A DNA stretch of 20,091 nucleotides from Lachnospiraceae bacterium UBA3772. Lineage in GTDB: Bacteria; Bacillota; Clostridia; Lachnospirales; Lachnospiraceae. The notes under the pieces are model-generated. The model was not told the origin of the DNA and did not search any database. It was given only the letters and a program-made list of their open reading frames with translations. Position 1 is the stretch's first letter; every line of letters begins with the position of its first letter. The position numbers and the translations under genes are program-made. Positions 7,169 to 15,971 of this stretch are shown here, one piece after another. Where the stretch lies: NCBI GenBank assembly GCA_002371025.1, contig DFFQ01000128.1, positions 1 to 20,091 of the forward strand, written 5' to 3'.

Positions 7169-7950
7169 GTAAAACAGTTATAAAAATTGATGAACTTACT
7201 GCCGGTTATGGAAAAAAAGAGATAATAAAGGACTTTTCCATTGATATAAATGAGGGTGAGATAATCAGTATCATAGGGCCTAACGGAGTAGGAAAGTCTA
7301 CTCTGCTTAAGACCATCAGAAATGAGATCCCTTCCATTAAGGGGAAAGTTTCTTATAGAAGTGATGATGGGGAATTTAGAGATATTAAGCTTATAAAAGA
7401 TATTGAAAGAGCAAGGCTTATTGCTGAAGTATCAACAGAAAAGATAAGATCTGAGATGCTTCTTGCAAAGGAAGTTGTGGAATTGGGAAGATACCCTTAT
7501 ACCAATAGATTCGGGATCCTTTCGGATGAAGATAAAAGAAAAGTAGATGAAGCAATAGAAATAGTTGGTGCCAGGAAACTTTTAGATAAAGAATTTTTAA
7601 GAATGAGTGATGGAGAAAAGCAGATCATTATGCTGGCCCGGGCTATAGCCCAGGATACTAAGGTACTGATTTTAGATGAACCCACATCTTATCTGGATAT
7701 CAGATTTAAGATAAAGATAATGAAAGTGATAAAAAGACTGGTTTCTGAAAAGAACATCGCTTGTATCATGTCTCTTCACGAACTGGAACTTGCTAAATAT
7801 ATATCAGACAGGGTACTTGCAGTAAATAATGATAAGAGGATAGAGAATAAAGATATAGATAATACTTTCAGAGAAGAAAATATAAAGGATTTATATGGTC
7901 TTTCAGAGGAAGATCTAAAAATATATAAAGAAATATATAATGTTATCTGA
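7165..7950 (+). CDS. ABC importer ATPase (BtuD/FepC-like)
   Basis: This is a cytoplasmic ATP-binding subunit of 261 residues. Walker A is GPNGVGKST (38-46), the signature is MSDGEKQ (147-153) instead of LSGGQ, Walker B is VLILDEP (167-173), and the switch histidine is His205 in MSLHELE. The usual Q-loop glutamine region reads EVSTEKI; Thr-Glu/Asp variants there are, as I recall, common in FepC-type importers. The start is a TTG whose TTGA overlaps the permease stop, with GGCAGGTGAT upstream; no nearby ATG would keep the first strand and the Tyr15 A-loop context. It closes the importer unit and is followed within 32 bases by cbiC. Confidence 0.9.
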   Translation: MSKTVIKIDELTAGYGKKEIIKDFSIDINEGEIISIIGPNGVGKSTLLKTIRNEIPSIKGKVSYRSDDGEFRDIKLIKDIERARLIAEVSTEKIRSEMLLAKEVVELGRYPYTNRFGILSDEDKRKVDEAIEIVGARKLLDKEFLRMSDGEKQIIMLARAIAQDTKVLILDEPTSYLDIRFKIKIMKVIKRLVSEKNIACIMSLHELELAKYISDRVLAVNNDKRIENKDIDNTFREENIKDLYGLSEEDLKIYKEIYNVI

Positions 7951-7982
7951 TCGTGAATGAAACAGAGCAGGGAAAAACGGTT

Positions 7983-8618
7983 ATGGCAAATAATGAATTT
8001 GAATATGTAAGACCAGAGGAAATAGAAAAGAGATCTTTTGAGATAATAACAAAAGAATTAGAGGAGCAGGGAATCGTCTTAGCAGGAGATACGTCCCCTG
8101 TGATAAAGAGAGTGATCCATACATCTGCTGATTTTTCTTATGCTGAAAGCCTTATCTTTTCGCCGGATGCAGTTAAAAAGGCAAGGGACCTTATAAGAGA
8201 TGGAGCTTGGATCGTTACAGATACTAATATGGCACTTTCCGGGATCAATAAGAAGAGACTGGCTATGTATGGAGGAGAAGCCCGCTGTTTTATGGCAGAA
8301 GAAGATGTGGCGAAGGAAGCGAGAGAAAGAGGAGTGACCCGTGCTACAGTAAGTATGGAACATGCTGCAAAGCTGGATAAAAGGATCATTTTTGCTATAG
8401 GAAATGCACCAACTGCACTTATCACATTAAATCAGCTTATAAAAGATAAAGTGTTCATTCCGGATTTTATAATCGGTGTTCCTGTTGGTTTTGTAAATGT
8501 AGTTTATTCCAAGGAACTTATCATAAACGGAAATGTTCCTTATATCGTTAACAGAGGAAGAAAGGGTGGAAGCAATATAGCAGCGGCTATATGCAATGCG
8601 CTTCTTTATGGTATGTAA
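7983..8618 (+). CDS. cbiC: Cobalt-precorrin-8 methylmutase (CbiC)
   Basis: CbiC moves the C11 methyl group to C12 of cobalt-precorrin-8, giving cobyrinate. The protein is 211 residues from the ATG chosen here, the normal family length. The N terminus FEYVRPEEIEKRSFEII is typical, the catalytic histidine is His46 in RVIHTSADF, and AIGNAPTAL and PVGFVNVVYSKE are conserved stretches. An in-frame GTG at 7953 would add ten residues but has no ribosome site; AGGGA (7969-7973) sits nine bases before the ATG at 7983, so I favour the latter. The stop codon abuts the cbiD start with no gap. Confidence 0.93.
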   Translation: MANNEFEYVRPEEIEKRSFEIITKELEEQGIVLAGDTSPVIKRVIHTSADFSYAESLIFSPDAVKKARDLIRDGAWIVTDTNMALSGINKKRLAMYGGEARCFMAEEDVAKEARERGVTRATVSMEHAAKLDKRIIFAIGNAPTALITLNQLIKDKVFIPDFIIGVPVGFVNVVYSKELIINGNVPYIVNRGRKGGSNIAAAICNALLYGM

Positions 8619-9743
8619 ATGGATCTAAAATATGGATTTACTACCGGAAGTTCAGCAGCAGCGGCGTCAAAGGCAGCGATTCTTATGCTTCTTTCCGGAA
8701 AAATTAAAGATAAGATATCAATATGTACTCCAAAGGGGATTACATTTAACGCAGACATTAAGGATATAAAGCTTGATCTTAAAGCTTTAGAGGCAAGTTG
8801 TGCTGTGGAAAAGAATGGAGGAGACGATCCGGATATAACCACAGGACTGCTTGTATATTCAAAGGTATCGATAGTAGAAAATGACATAGATGAACTTCTT
8901 ATTGATATTGATGGTGGTGAAGGAGTAGGAAGAGTTACTAAGCCGGGACTTGATCAGCCTGTTGGAAATGCGGCTATTAATTCTATGCCACGAAAGATGA
9001 TAGAAAAGGAAGTTCGTGAAGTGGCAGAACTCTATGACTTTAAAGGAAAGATCAGAGTTTTGATCTATGTTCCTTTTGGAAGAGAGACTGCTAAAAAGAC
9101 ATTTAATGAAAGACTTGGGATAATAGGTGGCATTTCAATCCTTGGTACCAGCGGGATAGTAGAACCAATGTCTGATCAGGCACTTCTGGATACTATAAGG
9201 GTTGAGCTAAATCAAAGAAAGGCCCTGGGAGATGAGATAATAGCTATAACTCCTGGAAATTACGGACAGGAATTTATGCTCAGAGCCTATGATTATCAGC
9301 TGGACAGATCTGTCAAATGTTCCAACTTTATTGGGGACACTATTGATATGGCGGCTGAAACAGGGTTTAAGAAAATGCTATTAACAGGCCATATAGGAAA
9401 ACTTATAAAACTATCCGGCGGTATTTATAATACACATTCAAAGAATGCTGATGCAAGGATGGAGCTTCTCCTTGCGGCAGGAATAAGAGCAGGCCTTGAC
9501 GCTATGTCAGGAAGAAATATACTTGATGCAGTATCAACGGAAGAAGGAATAAGGATAATAAAAGAAGCTGGATGCTTTGAAGAAACGATGAAATATATGA
9601 TGGAAAAGATCATGTTTTTCCTTAATAAAAGAGCCAGTGGAAAGATTGATATAGAATGTATCGTCTATTCCAATAATTACGGGCTTTTGGCAAAGAGCGA
9701 CGGAGCAGAAAAATTGCTGGATGCCTTAAAGCAGCAGGGATAA
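8619..9743 (+). CDS. cbiD: Cobalt-precorrin-5B C1-methyltransferase (CbiD)
   Basis: CbiD transfers a methyl group from S-adenosylmethionine to C1 of cobalt-precorrin-5B. It belongs to its own fold, unlike the other corrin methyltransferases. The 374 residues match the family. The N-terminal signature YGFTTGSSAAAASKAA (5-20) is characteristic, and the GGEGVGRVTKPGLDQPVG and LTGHIGKLIKLSGGI stretches are conserved. The ATG follows the cbiC stop directly and has no strong ribosome site of its own, so translation is probably coupled to cbiC. Cytoplasmic. Confidence 0.95.
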   Translation: MDLKYGFTTGSSAAAASKAAILMLLSGKIKDKISICTPKGITFNADIKDIKLDLKALEASCAVEKNGGDDPDITTGLLVYSKVSIVENDIDELLIDIDGGEGVGRVTKPGLDQPVGNAAINSMPRKMIEKEVREVAELYDFKGKIRVLIYVPFGRETAKKTFNERLGIIGGISILGTSGIVEPMSDQALLDTIRVELNQRKALGDEIIAITPGNYGQEFMLRAYDYQLDRSVKCSNFIGDTIDMAAETGFKKMLLTGHIGKLIKLSGGIYNTHSKNADARMELLLAAGIRAGLDAMSGRNILDAVSTEEGIRIIKEAGCFEETMKYMMEKIMFFLNKRASGKIDIECIVYSNNYGLLAKSDGAEKLLDALKQQG

Positions 9744-9769
9744 TCATTTATGATACGGGAGCAAGTGAA

Positions 9770-10540
9770 ATGGTACATTTTGTTGGTGCAGGATCTGGAG
9801 CAGTGGATCTTATAACTGTAAGAGGTATGAATTTAATAAGTAAAGCAGATATAGTGATATATGCCGGATCCTTAGTAAATAAAGATATACTTCAATATAT
9901 GAAAGAAGGGGCAGAAAGCTATGACAGTGCCTATCTTACTTTAGAAGAAGTTATAGATTTGATAAAGAAGGCTGAGACAGAAAATAAGAATGTGGTAAGA
10001 CTTCATACAGGAGATCCAAGTCTTTACGGAGCTATAAGAGAACAGATGGATGAGCTGGATGAACTGGGCATTTCCTATGATGTAACTCCCGGGGTTACAG
10101 CTGCATTTGGAGCGGCTGCAAGTCTTGGACTTGAATATACTCTGCCGGAGATTACTCAAACCCTTATAATCACAAGGGTTGAAGGAAGAACTCCTGTACC
10201 TCAGTTAGAAAAGGTAAGAGAGCTGGCAAAACATAAGACTTCCATGGCAATTTATTTAAGTACGGGGCTCCTTAAAAAATTAGAAGATGAATTAAAGCAA
10301 GCAGGTTTAGATGATGATACCCCGGCAGCGATAATTTATAAGGCTACCTGGCCTGAAGAAGAAAGATATATATGTACAGTCAGCACTTTAGAAGAAACAG
10401 CTAAGAAAAATAACATTAAAAAAACTGCTATAGTACTTGTTGGAGAAGCAATAAGGACAGTGTCAAAGGACAGTAAGGCAGTAAGATCAAAACTTTACTC
10501 ACCGGATTTTGAGACTGAATTTAGAAAAAAGCAATTATGA
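9770..10540 (+). CDS. cbiF: Cobalt-precorrin-4 C11-methyltransferase (CbiF)
   Basis: This SAM-dependent tetrapyrrole methylase of 256 residues methylates C11 of cobalt-precorrin-4. The first SAM loop is VGAGSGAVDLITVRG (4-18), followed by VIYAGSLVN, the LHTGDPSLYGA loop, and TPGVTAAFGAAASLGLEYT. The YAGSLV and LEYTLPE motifs separate CbiF/CobM from CbiH and CbiL. A GGGAG site precedes the ATG. Its stop overlaps the cbiG start (ATGA), so the two are translationally coupled. Confidence 0.95.
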   Translation: MVHFVGAGSGAVDLITVRGMNLISKADIVIYAGSLVNKDILQYMKEGAESYDSAYLTLEEVIDLIKKAETENKNVVRLHTGDPSLYGAIREQMDELDELGISYDVTPGVTAAFGAAASLGLEYTLPEITQTLIITRVEGRTPVPQLEKVRELAKHKTSMAIYLSTGLLKKLEDELKQAGLDDDTPAAIIYKATWPEEERYICTVSTLEETAKKNNIKKTAIVLVGEAIRTVSKDSKAVRSKLYSPDFETEFRKKQL

Positions 10541-11634
10541 TAAAAAGAGTAATCTATTTTACAAATGTAGGAGAAAAAGTTAAAGAAGAGATTGAAAAGC
10601 ATTATGTTACAGATCTTATTCTTTCATCAGATGGAAGAAAAGAAGATGCAAAATGCTTTATTTCTGATGGTTTTAAATATCATAATCCTATTATCTTTAT
10701 TGGTGCTTTAGGTATAGCTGTAAGGATGATGAAAGATCTTTCACAGGATAAATTAAAGGATAGTGCTTTTATTGTAATGGATGAAAGAAAAAAGTTTGTT
10801 ATCCCTGTTTTATCAGGACATATGGGAGGTGCCATAGAACTTTCCTATGATTTATCTAATAAATTAGGAAGTGAAGTGGTTATAACCACAGCAACAGATG
10901 TGGAAGAAAAGTTCTCAATAGATACATTTGCAAGGATCAATCATCTTAAGATAAAGAATAAAGAGATGATAAAGAGAGTATCAGCTAAGGTTTTAGATGG
11001 AAAAGAGATAAGGATAGCCATACCAGAGGGTTTTAAGATAATAGGAGAGCCTTGGGATAAGGTAAATATTAAGAATTACAATAATATAAATGATCTAATA
11101 GATCTAACTGAAAGAAATGATAAAAATGCTGATAACACTATTTGCAATGTAGATGTCCTTATAACTTCTGGTAGTGATCTAAATAAATCATTTTTAGATA
11201 AGGTTCTTATTCTTAATCCAAAGAATTATATATTTGGAATAGGTGTAAGAAAAGGAAAAACATTTGAAGAGATAAATGAGTTTCTGATATCTAATGGGAT
11301 AGATAGTCAGTGGATGGAAGATAATATACTTTATTTATCAAGCATTGATCTAAAGTTAAAAGAAGAAGGACTGCTTAATCTGGCTTCATTTTATCATACA
11401 GAGCTGGTTACATTTAATGCAGAAGAATTAGCTGCACTTAAAGGTGATTTTAAAGAATCGGAATTTGTTAAAGAAACCGTTGGGGTTTCAAATGTATGTG
11501 AAAGAGCGGCCGCACTTTTAGCCCACCGATTGGATGATAGTTTTGATAATAAGCTTTTTAAAGAAAAAACTGCAGGAAATGGAATCACTTTTGCAGTAGT
11601 AAAGATAGACAGAAGACAGTTTAGCTGGAGATAG
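10537..11634 (+). CDS. cbiG: Cobalt-precorrin-5A hydrolase (CbiG)
   Basis: CbiG opens the delta-lactone of cobalt-precorrin-5A and releases acetaldehyde during ring contraction. The 365-residue protein shows the N-terminal domain motifs FIGALGIAVRMM (54-65), VLSGHMGGAIELS (91-103) and TTATD (117-121). A variable middle follows, and then the C-terminal domain beginning YIFGIGVRKGKTFEEI (231-246) and containing GVSNVCERAAALL. All are expected for a full-length stand-alone CbiG. It starts within the cbiF stop (ATGA overlap) and is separated from cbiH by 45 bases that contain only the cbiH ribosome site. Confidence 0.94.
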   Translation: MIKRVIYFTNVGEKVKEEIEKHYVTDLILSSDGRKEDAKCFISDGFKYHNPIIFIGALGIAVRMMKDLSQDKLKDSAFIVMDERKKFVIPVLSGHMGGAIELSYDLSNKLGSEVVITTATDVEEKFSIDTFARINHLKIKNKEMIKRVSAKVLDGKEIRIAIPEGFKIIGEPWDKVNIKNYNNINDLIDLTERNDKNADNTICNVDVLITSGSDLNKSFLDKVLILNPKNYIFGIGVRKGKTFEEINEFLISNGIDSQWMEDNILYLSSIDLKLKEEGLLNLASFYHTELVTFNAEELAALKGDFKESEFVKETVGVSNVCERAAALLAHRLDDSFDNKLFKEKTAGNGITFAVVKIDRRQFSWR

Positions 11635-11679
11635 CAGGATTATGGAGAGTAATTACAGCTGAGTATATAGGGAGGTAGT

Positions 11680-12411
11680 ATGGGAAAGATATTTGTTGTA
11701 GGTTTTGGACCTGGAAATAAAGAGAATATGACGATAGATGCACTTAAGGCAGTTGAAAGTTCAGATATTATCGTTGGATATACAGTTTATATTGAACTTA
11801 TGCAAAAGATGTATCCTGATAAAGAGTATCGTTCCACTCCCATGAGAAGTGAGATTGAAAGATGCCGTCTTTGTTTTGAACTGGCAAAAGAAGATAAGGT
11901 AGTATCACTTATCTGCAGCGGTGACGCAGGGATCTACGGTATGGCATCCCCTGTACTTTCACTTGCTGATGAATATGATTTTCATGATATTACTATAATT
12001 CCTGGTGTTACAGCGGCTGTATCAGGCGGTGCAGTTCTTGGTTCACCTCTTACATCAGATTTCTGTGTAGTGAGTCTTAGTAACGCCCTCACACCTTGGG
12101 AAGTAATTGTAAAAAGGTTAAAGGCAGCTGCATGTGGCGGTTTTGTAACAGTTCTTTATAATCCAAGAAGTAAAACAAGACCAGGACTTTTAAATGAAGC
12201 TGTTGATATTTTTATAAATGAAGGTGTAAGAAAGGATACTCCTGCGGGGTATGTTAAAAATATCGGCAGGGAAAAGCAGAAATATAAGATCCTTACTTTA
12301 GAAGAATTAAAGACTGCTGATATTGATATGTTTACCACAGTTTTTATCGGAAATGAAGAAACAGAAGTTATGGATAATAGACTGGTAACAAGAAGAGGTT
12401 ACAAAATATGA
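11680..12411 (+). CDS. cbiH: Cobalt-precorrin-3 C17-methyltransferase (CbiH)
   Basis: CbiH methylates C17 and drives ring contraction of cobalt-precorrin-3. It is 243 residues, the usual size, with SAM loop VGFGPGNKENMT (7-18), ICSGDAGIYGMASPVL and IPGVTAAVSGGAVLGSPLTSDF-type motifs typical of CbiH/CobJ, and VTVLYNPRSKTRP. The GGGAGG ribosome site ends four bases before the ATG, slightly close. The stop overlaps the next start by ATGA. There is no extra C-terminal iron-sulfur or CbiG domain of the kind found in some CbiH fusions. Confidence 0.95.
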   Translation: MGKIFVVGFGPGNKENMTIDALKAVESSDIIVGYTVYIELMQKMYPDKEYRSTPMRSEIERCRLCFELAKEDKVVSLICSGDAGIYGMASPVLSLADEYDFHDITIIPGVTAAVSGGAVLGSPLTSDFCVVSLSNALTPWEVIVKRLKAAACGGFVTVLYNPRSKTRPGLLNEAVDIFINEGVRKDTPAGYVKNIGREKQKYKILTLEELKTADIDMFTTVFIGNEETEVMDNRLVTRRGYKI

Positions 12412-14528
12412 AGAAAATCCTATTATTTGCAGGTACTACCGAAGGCCGGGTTATTGCAGAAAAGCTTAGCAGATACGGTGTTTCAATGGATGTATGTGTA
12501 GCAACTCTCTATGGTAAAGATTTGATAAAGTCTTCTAAGTATATAAATATCCTTGAGGGAAGACTTGACCTTTCTGATATGAAAGAACTGATGAAAAAGA
12601 ATGATTATCAGATCATCATTGATGCCACACACCCTTATGCCACGGACGTCAGTAAAAATATTAAGGAAGCAAATGAAGATAATATACCATATCTAAGGAT
12701 TAAAAGAGATTCTATAAATTCAGATTATGGAACATATTTCGACAGCTATGATGAAATGATAGCTGAATTAAAGAATACAACGGGAAATATTCTTCTTACT
12801 ACAGGAAGTAAGGAATTAAATAGATTTGCATCAGAAGAAACTCTAAGAAACAGGCTTTATGTAAGGATCATTCCGGGAGAAGAAAGCATCAGACTCTGCA
12901 AGGAAGCTGGAATAGAAAGAGAAAAGATAATAGCCATGCAGGGACCATTTTCAATTGGTATGAATCGGGCCCTTATAGATCAATATGATATTAAAGTACT
13001 TGTAACAAAAGAGAGTGGAACAGCTGGAGGATTCTTAGAAAAGGTTGTGGCTGCAAAACAATCTGATGCAGAGTGCTATGTTTTAAGACGCCCTAAGGAA
13101 GATACAGAAGAGGCAGTTTCTATATACGAGGCTGTAGATAAAGTGCTTTTGCTTAATGGGATTAATAAGAAAAGTATAATAAGCCTTGTTGGAATAGGTA
13201 TGGATGGCTTAAAGACTCTTACTTTAGAAGCTAAGAGGGTGATAGAAGATGCAGATATCATATATGGCGCAAGTAGGATGGTAAATTCTGTCGCTCATTT
13301 AAATCATTTAGCTGTTTATAAAAAAATGTATCTAAGCCATGAAATCGTATCAGATATAGAATGTGAATTGAATAATACTCCGCTATCAGGACAAAATGTA
13401 ACAGAAAAAAATATAGTTATCCTTTATTCGGGAGACACAGGTTTTTATAGCGGGGCTTCTGGTATAAGAGAAGAGTTTTTACGCCATAAAGAACTTTGCA
13501 AAAAATATAAGATAAAGACTCTTCCGGGGATTTCATCACTTTCAATGATGGCAGCAAAATGTAACATTTCCTATGAAAACATAGAAGTTATCAGCAGCCA
13601 TGGTGTAAGAGAGGAAATCTGGAAGAAGAAATTAAATGCAGGGATTATAGAAGATAGAGATATTTTTCTTCTTACATCCGGAAAAGAAGATGTAAGAAAG
13701 ATAATCGACATTATCTCTGGTGAAGAAAAGGCATATCTTATCTATATAGGCAAAAATCTTTCTTATGAGGATGAAGAACTTAAAGTGATCAATGTTAAAG
13801 ATTTAAAAGAAAATGACATTGATGAATTATTCAGTAGTGATGAAGGGCTTTATTCTATGATTCTAAAGAGAATTCCTGAGGCAGAATCTGATAAGTCTGA
13901 TGAAGAAAATATTGACGGAGATTGCACCTATAAAGATAAGGCAGATGATTTAAATATCCTTGGTATTCGGGATGAGGAGTTCCTTAGAGATGAAAAGACT
14001 CCTATGACTAAGGAAGAAGTAAGGGAAATCATTGTTTCAAAGCTTCGCCTTAGAGATGGGGATATATTCTTTGATATAGGAAGTGGAACGGGTTCAATAG
14101 CAATTCAGGCATCTTTGTTAAAAGATATAGAAGTTTTTGCTGTAGAAGAAAAAACAAATGCCTGTCTACTTATAAAGAAAAATATAGAAAAGTTTGGCTG
14201 CAGGAATATAAGTGTTTTTAATGACAGGGCAAGTAATGTTATAGATTCATTTCCAATGCCGGATACTGTATTTATAGGTGGAAGTGGCGGAGAAATAGAT
14301 GAGATAATAGCAAAACTTAGATTAAAGAAGAAAGATAACAAAGCCATCAGGGTTGTTATAAGTACTGTAACTCTTGAGACAGAAATGGAAATCTATAATA
14401 TTATAAAGAAATATGAAGTTTTAGATTTAGATATTGTTGAAGTAAACATTTCAAAGGCAAGGAAAATGGGAAGATATAATCTTATGAAGGCCGAAAATCC
14501 AATAAAGATCATTTCATTTAAATTATAA
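12408..14528 (+). CDS. cbiJET: Triple fusion CbiJ-CbiE-CbiT (precorrin-6A reductase, C5- and C15-methyltransferase/decarboxylase)
   Basis: One 706-residue protein carries three pathway enzymes. Residues about 1-245 are CbiJ, the reductase of cobalt-precorrin-6A, with FAGTTEGR (7-14), IDATHPYA (71-78) and LLTTGSKEL (129-137). Residues about 255-490 are CbiE, the C5-methyltransferase, with SAM loop LVGIGMDGLKTLT (260-272) and YSGDTGFYSGA (340-350). An acidic linker (about 491-518) leads to CbiT (about 519-706), the C15-methyltransferase that also decarboxylates the C12 acetate, with DEEFLRDEKTPMTK and the Rossmann SAM site FDIGSGTGSIA (555-565). CbiE-CbiT fusions are common; adding CbiJ in front is less so. 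All three parts look intact. Translation is coupled to cbiH by an ATGA overlap. Confidence 0.94.
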   Translation: MKKILLFAGTTEGRVIAEKLSRYGVSMDVCVATLYGKDLIKSSKYINILEGRLDLSDMKELMKKNDYQIIIDATHPYATDVSKNIKEANEDNIPYLRIKRDSINSDYGTYFDSYDEMIAELKNTTGNILLTTGSKELNRFASEETLRNRLYVRIIPGEESIRLCKEAGIEREKIIAMQGPFSIGMNRALIDQYDIKVLVTKESGTAGGFLEKVVAAKQSDAECYVLRRPKEDTEEAVSIYEAVDKVLLLNGINKKSIISLVGIGMDGLKTLTLEAKRVIEDADIIYGASRMVNSVAHLNHLAVYKKMYLSHEIVSDIECELNNTPLSGQNVTEKNIVILYSGDTGFYSGASGIREEFLRHKELCKKYKIKTLPGISSLSMMAAKCNISYENIEVISSHGVREEIWKKKLNAGIIEDRDIFLLTSGKEDVRKIIDIISGEEKAYLIYIGKNLSYEDEELKVINVKDLKENDIDELFSSDEGLYSMILKRIPEAESDKSDEENIDGDCTYKDKADDLNILGIRDEEFLRDEKTPMTKEEVREIIVSKLRLRDGDIFFDIGSGTGSIAIQASLLKDIEVFAVEEKTNACLLIKKNIEKFGCRNISVFNDRASNVIDSFPMPDTVFIGGSGGEIDEIIAKLRLKKKDNKAIRVVISTVTLETEMEIYNIIKKYEVLDLDIVEVNISKARKMGRYNLMKAENPIKIISFKL

Positions 14529-14555
14529 AAACAGATTAAAGATAAAGAAAGATTA

Positions 14556-15971
14556 ATGGTATCGCATATGAAGAATCGTCCGGGAATTTTAATAGCAGCG
14601 CCTCAAAGTGGCAGTGGTAAGACACTTATCACTATATCTTTACTAAGAGCCTATTCTTCTTTAGGTTTAAAGATAGGTGCATTTAAATGTGGCCCAGATT
14701 ATATAGATCCTATGTTTCATAGAAAAGTATTAGGTCTTCCATCAAAAAATCTTGATCTTTTCTTTGTGGATAGAGAGAAATTAAGGAAAATCTATAGAGA
14801 TGAAAATGATAGTGACTTTTCCATTGTGGAAGGAGTTATGGGACTTTATGATGGAGCTGATATAAAAAGCTATGATGCGTCAGGCTATGATATAGCGGTA
14901 GCTATTGATATTCCTGTAATCCTTGTGATAAATGCCAAGGGTATGGGAAGAAGCATTATCTCACTTATAAAGGGTTTCAAGTCAGATGATGACAAGAATC
15001 TAATAAAAGGAGTTATCTTAAACAGGATAACCAAGTCATTTTATGAAAGACTAAAGCCTTTGATAGAAGAAGAAACAGCTGTTAGCTGCCTTGGCTTTTT
15101 TCCTGAGAATAAGGATTTAAATATTTCCAGCAGACATTTAGGTCTTATGCAGCCTGAAGAAATAAAAGATTTAAATATACTTATAGATAAGGCGGCTGAG
15201 GTTGCTAAAGAAAGTATTGATCTTGAAAAATTAAGAGAGATAGCAGATTGCCATTGTAATAAAAATGATTTACAGAAGAAGGATATATCGGATCAGGATA
15301 AAAAAATCCTGAAAGACGCAGATAATATAAAGAGCCTGGGAGTTAAAAGAAAACGCATTGCAGTGGCAAGGGACGAGGCATTTTCATTTTATTATGAAGA
15401 AAATCTAGATATCTTAAGAAAATACTTTGATCTTATTTTTTTCTCTCCTATTAGGGATAAGAAACTGCCGGAGGATATAAGCGGACTTATTATAGGAGGC
15501 GGATATCCGGAAGAATATGCTAAAGAACTTTCCTTTAATAATTCAATGAAGGAAAGCCTGTTAGAAAAGCTTAATAACAAAATTCCAGTCATTGCTGAAT
15601 GTGGCGGTTTTATGTATCTTTCCAGGACTCTTACTACAAAAGATGGTAAATGCCATGAAATGACAGGATATATAGATTCTAATATCAGTTATATGGGAAA
15701 ACTTGTCAGATTTGGTTATTGCGAGATAGAAGATAAAGCCACAGGAATAAAAATCCGTGGCCATGAATTTCACTATTTTGATTCGGATAATAATGGTGAT
15801 GGATGCATTATGACAAAGAAAACAGTAGATAAGTCCTGGCAGGGAATACATAGAAAGGGAGCCCAGTGGATAGGCTACCCTCATCTATATCTTCCTTCTT
15901 CAGAAGAATTTATAAACTGGTTTGTTTTTCAGGTAATGAATTATCCTGATAAACTTAAGGTAAAAGATTAA
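14556..15971 (+). CDS. cbiA: Cobyrinate a,c-diamide synthase (CbiA)
   Basis: CbiA uses ATP and glutamine to amidate the a and c carboxylates of cobyrinate. The 471-residue protein has an N-terminal P-loop-like APQSGSGKT (15-23), KCGPDYIDPMFH (44-55) and EGVMGLYDG (92-100). The C-terminal glutaminase domain has GGGYPEEYA (314-322), nucleophile Cys349 in AECGGFMYLS, and a C-terminal histidine in GYPHLY (443). A lysine/aspartate-rich loop (about 230-262) between the halves is variable. An in-frame ATG at 14568 is an alternative start; neither has a strong ribosome site. Its last 17 bases overlap the 3' end of the convergent HAD gene, and no terminator is visible at the junction. Confidence 0.95.
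   Translation: MVSHMKNRPGILIAAPQSGSGKTLITISLLRAYSSLGLKIGAFKCGPDYIDPMFHRKVLGLPSKNLDLFFVDREKLRKIYRDENDSDFSIVEGVMGLYDGADIKSYDASGYDIAVAIDIPVILVINAKGMGRSIISLIKGFKSDDDKNLIKGVILNRITKSFYERLKPLIEEETAVSCLGFFPENKDLNISSRHLGLMQPEEIKDLNILIDKAAEVAKESIDLEKLREIADCHCNKNDLQKKDISDQDKKILKDADNIKSLGVKRKRIAVARDEAFSFYYEENLDILRKYFDLIFFSPIRDKKLPEDISGLIIGGGYPEEYAKELSFNNSMKESLLEKLNNKIPVIAECGGFMYLSRTLTTKDGKCHEMTGYIDSNISYMGKLVRFGYCEIEDKATGIKIRGHEFHYFDSDNNGDGCIMTKKTVDKSWQGIHRKGAQWIGYPHLYLPSSEEFINWFVFQVMNYPDKLKVKD

Noticed and set aside
7953..7982. GTG at 7953 as the start of cbiC
   Set aside because: It has no ribosome site upstream and would add ten residues not typical of CbiC, while the ATG at 7983 has AGGGA nine bases before it and gives the normal N terminus.
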